From: Acinetobacter sp. N54.MGS-139
Lineage (GTDB): Bacteria > Pseudomonadota > Gammaproteobacteria > Burkholderiales > Burkholderiaceae_F
Reading direction: 5' to 3'
Assembly (NCBI GenBank): GCA_000980495.1
Contig: LARN01000071.1
Span: 1-5,648 of the forward strand
DNA length: 5,648 nt
The position numbers were made by a program, and so were the translations under genes. Shown one piece after another: positions 4,431-5,648 of the stretch; positions within the stretch are counted from its first letter, which is position 1; each line of letters begins with the position of its first letter. The notes below the pieces were generated by a model. That model was not told the DNA's origin. It saw only the letters and a program-made list of their open reading frames with translations, and ran no database searches.

Positions 4431-5648
4431 ATGAAAACGCCTAAGCTTCCACCGCTCATCATTAAAAAGAGCCCTTCGGCTTTCTACGTTTACACCTACA
4501 AGAACAAGTGGGACTCTGAGAAAAAGAGAAGTTATCGAGCCAGCTTCAAGAAGGTCGGCACCGTTACTTCAGGCGAGAAGGAAGGCAGGATCCGCTGGGA
4601 TGACCATTTTTTAGCTGAGCGCCCGGAATTGAGGGACTTTATCTGTGAACGCAAAGGTAAAGATTATGTCTTTACTCCCATGAACGAAGGCGGCTTTACG
4701 CTTTCTCAGGCAATGGAAGTCAAACAACTGCACGCGGGAGCTACCTGGGCACTGGATCAGCTCGTTGTTCAATCTCCCATTGGAGAAGCTCTCAAAACAG
4801 CCTTTCCTCAGCGCCGGGACTATCTAAAAGTTTTATCGATTGCGTACTTCATCATCCTTAATCAAGACAACAATATTTCTAGGTATCCGACCTTTGCCGA
4901 AGCAACCCGTCTGCCGTGGGGAGCGCCTTTGCATCCATCTTCAATAGGCAGGATTTTTAGGAAAATCAAAAAGCAACAGATAGAAAAGTACTTCTCAGCT
5001 CTACAGGAAGGCTTAATAGAACAGAAGAGAGAGGTTGGAGATGATGACAAGCTGACATTGGCTTTAGACTCGACTTCCATTTCCAGCTACGCTAATAAAC
5101 TGCCAAACGTAGAAAGAGGCAGGAATAAAGACGAGGACAACCTTCCTCAAATTAATCTGCTGATGTTGGTTGAGTCCAAAAGCGGGCTGCCCATCTTCTA
5201 TCGAACCTACGATGGAAACGTTCCGGATGTACAAACTGTCAGACGAGTTATCGCTGATAACTCGCGACTAGGCATCCAAAATGTCGTCCTTGTGTCTGAC
5301 CGCGGCTACAGCGGCACAAGAAATATCAATGACTGCCTGAGAAATAAAGTCGGATTTCTGTTCAACATGAAATGCGGGGTGTTAGGCAGTCTTACCCAGG
5401 AACTCATTGATGAAGAAAGACTCAATCTCCAGGACCTAAACCGAAGGGATTGGTATACCCAGGTCTTCCAGGTGACAAAGAAAATCAACTGGATTTACGA
5501 GCCTAGTCCTGTAAAAAACCAGAGATCCACAAGAAAGACACAGGAAACTGCGGAGCTTTACTGGCACATCTACTTCGATCGACAAATTGCTGAGAACGCC
5601 AGACAAGGACTGTTCGAGAGAATCGATCGCGTACAGGAAAAGATAGCC
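4431..5648 (+). CDS. IS1634-like DDE transposase, 5' part (runs off the window)
   Basis: An uninterrupted frame of 406 codons is still open at the window edge. It aligns from residue 1 with the transposase at 609-2405, with about 149 of the first 220 residues identical by hand count. The first two catalytic residues are present: D213 (in ALDSTS) and D290 (in SDRGYS). The WHIYFDRQ segment of the insertion domain also matches, but the region with the catalytic E and YREK motif lies beyond the window. One residue is missing relative to the first copy between D213 and D290. The ATG at 4431 is the only suitable start: TAA at 4416-4418 closes the frame upstream. The nearest purine-rich site, GGA (4413-4415), is too distant for good initiation, so translation is probably weak. 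The complete protein should be close to 600 residues if it resembles the first copy. Confidence 0.9.
   Translation, partial: MKTPKLPPLIIKKSPSAFYVYTYKNKWDSEKKRSYRASFKKVGTVTSGEKEGRIRWDDHFLAERPELRDFICERKGKDYVFTPMNEGGFTLSQAMEVKQLHAGATWALDQLVVQSPIGEALKTAFPQRRDYLKVLSIAYFIILNQDNNISRYPTFAEATRLPWGAPLHPSSIGRIFRKIKKQQIEKYFSALQEGLIEQKREVGDDDKLTLALDSTSISSYANKLPNVERGRNKDEDNLPQINLLMLVESKSGLPIFYRTYDGNVPDVQTVRRVIADNSRLGIQNVVLVSDRGYSGTRNINDCLRNKVGFLFNMKCGVLGSLTQELIDEERLNLQDLNRRDWYTQVFQVTKKINWIYEPSPVKNQRSTRKTQETAELYWHIYFDRQIAENARQGLFERIDRVQEKIA

Larger units (their letters stand above)
4391..5648 (+). mobile_element. Second IS1634-like element, left part (approximate limit)
   Basis: This is the left part of an element carrying the second transposase gene; it continues past the right edge. 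The left limit is set at the end of the yjgR terminator U tract, because everything before that is explained by the host terminator. Similarity to the first element's upstream DNA also begins there, at the A and T run. Terminal repeats cannot be tested because the right end is missing. Confidence 0.5.

Noticed and set aside
4862..5080. 72-codon minus-strand frame
   Set aside because: It is antisense to transposase 2 and has no recognisable features.
5306..5488. 60-codon minus-strand frame
   Set aside because: It is antisense to transposase 2; its hydrophobic look follows from reading the coding strand backwards.
1..5648. CRISPR array, toxin-antitoxin pair or defence island
   Set aside because: There are no regularly spaced direct repeats, no paired small genes and no nuclease partners. 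The HerA-like gene is of the widespread YjgR type.

Overview
The window looks like a piece of a bacterial chromosome, most likely from a gut-type betaproteobacterium (Sutterellaceae-like). This rests on the form of the 5S rRNA 3' end, a tRNA-Arg(ACG) with an encoded CCA, a close YjgR homologue and transposases of an IS1634-like type. The placement is an inference from memory of these families, not a database result.

Layout, left to right. Positions 1-51 are the 3' end of a 5S rRNA on the plus strand, closing an rRNA operon, followed by a strong intrinsic terminator (64-101). Positions 102-556 hold no recognisable gene but contain a C10 tract and several hairpins. A complete IS4-superfamily (IS1634-like) DDE transposase gene runs from 609 to 2405. 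A tRNA-Arg(ACG) gene lies on the minus strand (2515-2591) with its own promoter and a 12-bp-stem terminator. A standalone HerA-like ATPase of the YjgR/DUF853 family spans 2770-4296 and ends in a 15-bp-stem terminator (4355-4390). A second transposase gene starts at 4431 and is still open at the right edge; it is about two-thirds identical to the first over the N-terminal 220 residues.

The host genes (5S, tRNA, yjgR) each have their own terminator, and the transposase genes sit in the gaps. The first lies between the convergent rRNA operon and tRNA-Arg terminators. The second has a promoter abutting the U-tract of the yjgR terminator. The transposases are not expected to cooperate with the host genes.

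The most interesting signal is regulatory. Both transposase genes begin with the same 16-base extended -10 promoter segment. Both leaders can also form a hairpin that pairs the ribosome-binding region with sequence at or upstream of the predicted transcription start. Such hairpins form fully only in read-through transcripts, as known for IS10 and IS50. The same promoter core appears, inverted, upstream of the tRNA gene. This could be ordinary promoter convergence or, less likely, an inverted-repeat relationship placing the tRNA inside an element. I found no clear terminal inverted repeats or target-site duplications, so element boundaries are approximate.
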